Below, one piece after another: positions 61,563 through 64,000 of a DNA stretch of 64,000 nt. The notes beneath the pieces are model-generated. The model saw nothing but the letters and a program-made list of their open reading frames with translations, was not told where the DNA came from and ran no database searches. Source of the stretch: Nitrospirota bacterium (GTDB taxonomy: Bacteria > Nitrospirota > Thermodesulfovibrionia > Thermodesulfovibrionales > UBA6898); assembly GCA_021783515.1 (NCBI GenBank), contig JAJXTV010000005.1, positions 53,652-117,651 on the forward strand, read 5' to 3'. Position 1 is the stretch's first letter. Every line of letters starts with the position of its first letter. The position numbers and the translations under genes are program-made.

Positions 61563-62936
61563 CTAAAACACGTCCTCTTCCACTCCCTGATATTCCCTGT
61601 CGCTGTAGTCAGTAAAACGGGTGCAGTGCGAAAGGAAGGTGAGCACCACGGTGTCGGTCGGGCCGTTTCGTTGCTTGGCGACGATAATCTCGGCCTTGTT
61701 CTTGTTGTCCTGCATCTCCTTGTTATACACCTCGTCGCGATACAGGAAGATAATAACATCGGCGTCCTGTTCGATCGCTCCCGACTCCCTGAGATCGGCC
61801 AGGGTCGGCTTCTTGCTTCCTCCCCTGGTCTCGACTCCGCGGTTGAGCTGGCTGAGCGCGATCACCGGCACGCGCAGCTCCTTGGCGAGGCCCTTCAGCG
61901 ATCGGGATATCTCGGATATTTCCTGCTCCCGCCGCTCAGCGTTCCCCCTGCCCCTCATGAGCTGAAGATAGTCGACGATGACGAGGCTCAGCCCGTGCTC
62001 GGCCTTCAGTCTCCTCGCCTTCGCCCTCATCTCGAGCACCGTCATTCCGGAGCTGTCGTCGATAAAGATTGGCGATTCGGCAAGCTTGCTGGCCGCGCTC
62101 GTCAGCTTATGCCAGTCGTCTTTTCTGATGAAGCCCTTTCGGATGTCGTTGGAGTTGACCATAGCCTCGGAACAGAGCATCCTGAACGCCAGTTGCTCCT
62201 TCGCCATTTCGAGGCTGAAGATCGCCACCGGCTCCTTCAGCTCGACGCCCACATGCTGCGCGATGTTCAGGCTGAACGCGGTCTTCCCCATCGAAGGCCT
62301 GCCTCCGATGATGATCAGGTCGCTTTTCTGAAATCCGGTGGTCAGCTCATCGAGTTTGCCGAAGCCGGATGACACGCCGGTAATCGACTCTTTGCGGTCA
62401 TAAAGCTGCTCGATCATCTGAAAGCTGTCTTTGATCACCTCTTTGAGCGCGACAAACGACGCCTTGATCCTCTTGTCCGAAAGATCGAAGACGGTCTTCT
62501 CGGCAAAATCGATCAGTTCCTCGGGGTCGAGCTCGCTTTCGTAGACGTTGCTTGCGATGTCCGTAACCGAACGGAGCAGCCCCCGCAGCATCGCCTTTTC
62601 CCTTACGATCTTCGAGTGGTAGCGGACATTTGCCGAGGTGGGGACCATCGAGGCCAACGAGGCTAGATAACCCGACCCGCCGACTCCGTCAAGCCCATTC
62701 TTCCTCTTCAACTGGTCCGTCAGAGTGATAAGATCGATCGGCTCGTTTTTGTCGAAGAGTTCGGCCATGGAGGAGAATATCCTCCGGTGGGATTCCTTAT
62801 AAAAATCGTCTTCGCCGATCAGTTCCAGTGCGGCAGTCAGCGCATTGTTATCAATTAAGATGGCGCCTAATACGGATTGCTCAGCCTCGACGTTCTGCGG
62901 CGGCAGCTTCGCAAGGGTTGATTCAATTTCCTTCAT
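61563..62936 (-). CDS. dnaB: Replicative DNA helicase DnaB
   Basis: This is a 457-residue hexameric helicase. The N-terminal DnaB_N domain has NVEAEQSVLGAIL. The RecA-like domain has Walker A GGRPSMGKTAFSLN, VAIFSLEMAKEQL (H1a), the Walker B strand VIVDYLQLM and LSQLNRGVETR (sensor/H4 region). It unwinds DNA at the replication fork. No intein is present. It lies 15 bp after rplI. Confidence 0.97.
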   Translation of the reverse strand: MKEIESTLAKLPPQNVEAEQSVLGAILIDNNALTAALELIGEDDFYKESHRRIFSSMAELFDKNEPIDLITLTDQLKRKNGLDGVGGSGYLASLASMVPTSANVRYHSKIVREKAMLRGLLRSVTDIASNVYESELDPEELIDFAEKTVFDLSDKRIKASFVALKEVIKDSFQMIEQLYDRKESITGVSSGFGKLDELTTGFQKSDLIIIGGRPSMGKTAFSLNIAQHVGVELKEPVAIFSLEMAKEQLAFRMLCSEAMVNSNDIRKGFIRKDDWHKLTSAASKLAESPIFIDDSSGMTVLEMRAKARRLKAEHGLSLVIVDYLQLMRGRGNAERREQEISEISRSLKGLAKELRVPVIALSQLNRGVETRGGSKKPTLADLRESGAIEQDADVIIFLYRDEVYNKEMQDNKNKAEIIVAKQRNGPTDTVVLTFLSHCTRFTDYSDREYQGVEEDVF

Positions 62937-62951
62937 TCCCGTCTGCTACAT

Positions 62952-63404
62952 CTATTCGGACGCTTCAGGGACCACCTGGACCTTTACCGTAGCCGACACC
63001 TCGTGATGAATCTTCACTTCAACCGAATACTCCCCGAGCCTCTTGATCGGTTCTTCAAGGGATATCTTCTTCTTGTCTATCTCGTACCCCTCCGCTTTCA
63101 GGGCCTCCGCAATGTCCATCGTCGTGACGGAGCCGAAGAGCTTCTCCTCCTCGCCGGCCTTGGCCTTTATCACGATCGACAGCGCAGACAGCCTCTCCGC
63201 AGTCGCCTTCGAGGCGTCTTTTATCTTCGCCGCCCGTTCCTGGATGATCCTTTTATTATGCTCGAACTCCCTGATATTCTTCGTATTTGCCTCGACGGCG
63301 AGCTTCTTCGGGAAGAGAAAATTCCTCGCATAGCCGTCGGCCACGTTCACTACCTCTCCTATTTTTCCTAAGTTTTTCACGTCGTCCCTGAGAAATACTT
63401 TCAT
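62952..63404 (-). CDS. rplI: Ribosomal protein L9
   Basis: This is a 150-residue protein. The N-terminal rRNA-binding domain is MKVFLRDDVKNLGKIGEVVNV with YARNFLFPKKLA. A long central helix and the C-terminal domain (LFGSVTTMDIAEALKAEG) follow. AAGGAGAGG lies before the ATG at 63404; a TTG one codon earlier is not preferred. It starts the L9-dnaB-MEMO run. The usual upstream partners rpsF and rpsR are absent; a divergent DsrE2 gene is there instead. Confidence 0.97.
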   Translation of the reverse strand: MKVFLRDDVKNLGKIGEVVNVADGYARNFLFPKKLAVEANTKNIREFEHNKRIIQERAAKIKDASKATAERLSALSIVIKAKAGEEEKLFGSVTTMDIAEALKAEGYEIDKKKISLEEPIKRLGEYSVEVKIHHEVSATVKVQVVPEASE

Positions 63405-63532
63405 CAAACCTCTCCTTCACGTTTTTGCATAAGTATACCATAACACGCCAGAGGCAATAAATGCATAACGGACATCTCGCGGTCCTCAGTCCGTCGCAAT
63501 TGTCCCCCGCCGGTCCAGGGGTCTCAATTTCG

Positions 63533-63578
63533 TTGACAAAAATGTGCAACTCCGTATAATGTTTATAAACTCGTTTAT
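63533..63578 (+). promoter_or_regulatory. Consensus promoter with overlapping dyad, upstream of the DsrE2 gene
   Basis: TTGACA (63533-63538) and TATAAT (63555-63560) are spaced by 16 bp. A perfect dyad ATAAAC-TC-GTTTAT (63565-63578) covers the expected transcript start and is a likely repressor site. Confidence 0.75.
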
Positions 63579-63611
63579 TGCTAAACCTCTAACCTTCTTA
63601 AGGAGGGAAAC

Positions 63612-64000
63612 ATGTCAGACACCGCAACCAAGAAGAAGATGGCGATTATCGCGAGCAAGGGAACGCTCGACATGGCCTATCCGCCGCTTATCCTGGCCTC
63701 GACGGCCGCGGCGATGGACGTGGAGGTGCAGATATTCTTCACGCTCTACGGCGTGGACATCGTCAACAAGAACAAATACCGCTCGCTTCAGGTGTCGCCG
63801 ATCGGCAACCCGGCGATGCCCTCCCCCATACCGTTTCCGAACATCCTGGGCATGCTGCCGGGAATGACCGCGATGGCCACGACGATGATGGGCAGCATGA
63901 TCAAGAAGATCAACTGGCCTTCCATCCCCGAGCTTGTCGACGCCTGCAGGGAGATGGAGGTGAAATTCATCGCCTGCACCCCGACGCTCGAGATGACCGG
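63612..64000 (+). CDS. DsrE2-family (DsrE/DsrF/DrsH-like) protein, N-terminal part
   Basis: The gene starts at ATG 63612 behind an AGGAGG site and runs off the window after 129 residues. It begins KKMAIIASKGTLDMAYPPLI and continues with MDVEVQIFFTLYG, PIGNPAMPSPIP and FIACTPTLEM, the recognisable order of DsrE2 proteins. The Cys in ACTPT is the candidate sulfur-carrying residue. DsrE2 proteins move sulfane sulfur with TusA and rhodanese in sulfur-metabolising bacteria. The downstream operon is outside the window. Confidence 0.92.
   Translation, partial: MSDTATKKKMAIIASKGTLDMAYPPLILASTAAAMDVEVQIFFTLYGVDIVNKNKYRSLQVSPIGNPAMPSPIPFPNILGMLPGMTAMATTMMGSMIKKINWPSIPELVDACREMEVKFIACTPTLEMT

Overview
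The window is a contiguous piece of a Gram-negative chromosome of moderately high GC content. It is densely packed, mostly on the minus strand, with short intercistronic gaps and many 4-8 bp gene overlaps. A 13-haem cytochrome with a membrane cytochrome b, a tri-haem cytochrome, a DsrE2-type sulfur-relay protein, an AddAB pair, and an acetate-activation operon controlled by a symporter-type kinase and an NtrC-type regulator together suggest an anaerobic, respiratory, acetate-using bacterium. I would place it with Nitrospirota (Thermodesulfovibrio-like) or a deltaproteobacterial lineage. This is inference from gene content, because no rRNA or tRNA gene was seen.

Layout, left to right. 1-4.0 kb: CoA-transferase (partial), M3 oligopeptidase and THUMP methyltransferase, all minus strand. 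4.1-5.6 kb: a secreted OB-fold protein convergent with an FKBP isomerase, separated by a shared terminator. 5.7-10.9 kb: a redox unit made of a small membrane protein, a 13-haem cytochrome, a cytochrome b and a two-component pair whose sensor domain itself carries a CxxCH haem c motif. 11-16.9 kb: M56/M48 metallopeptidase, BaiN-like flavoprotein, Maf, HtpG and cold-shock protein. 17.1-25.3 kb: a multidrug efflux block (TetR, MacA-like, MacB-like pair, TolC-like, EmrA-like, EmrB-like), with a TetR-type dyad before the regulator and a REP-like element inside. 25.4-33.7 kb (plus strand): Prc protease and AddA/AddB. 33.8-38.1 kb: lipoprotein, PabB/TrpE-family synthase, PyrF, dCTP deaminase, HypC and isochorismatase-family hydrolase.

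38.6-52.1 kb is the most coherent region. A small membrane protein, an SLC5-STAC-PAS histidine kinase, a CBS protein, an ArsB/NhaD-type transporter and a sigma-54 response regulator are followed, after a 241-bp gap, by a cNMP/CBS/DUF294 protein, a DnaQ-like exonuclease, DUF485, ActP symporter and acetyl-CoA synthetase. The gap holds a good -24/-12 promoter and two dyads at enhancer distance. The whole looks like an acetate-sensing and acetate-assimilation system.

52.1-57.9 kb: PepSY protein, tri-haem cytochrome, Tyr/Arg-rich secreted protein, RAYT transposase remnant, OmpR-type two-component system, a membrane protein with two CxxC motifs and a GT4 glycosyltransferase. 58.1-60.7 kb: a one-module A-T-TE NRPS-like enzyme on the plus strand. 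60.7-63.4 kb: MEMO, DnaB and ribosomal protein L9. 63.6 kb to the end: a partial DsrE2 gene behind a near-consensus promoter that overlaps a dyad. Three ordinary minus-strand or bidirectional hairpin terminators and an htpG promoter were also recognised.
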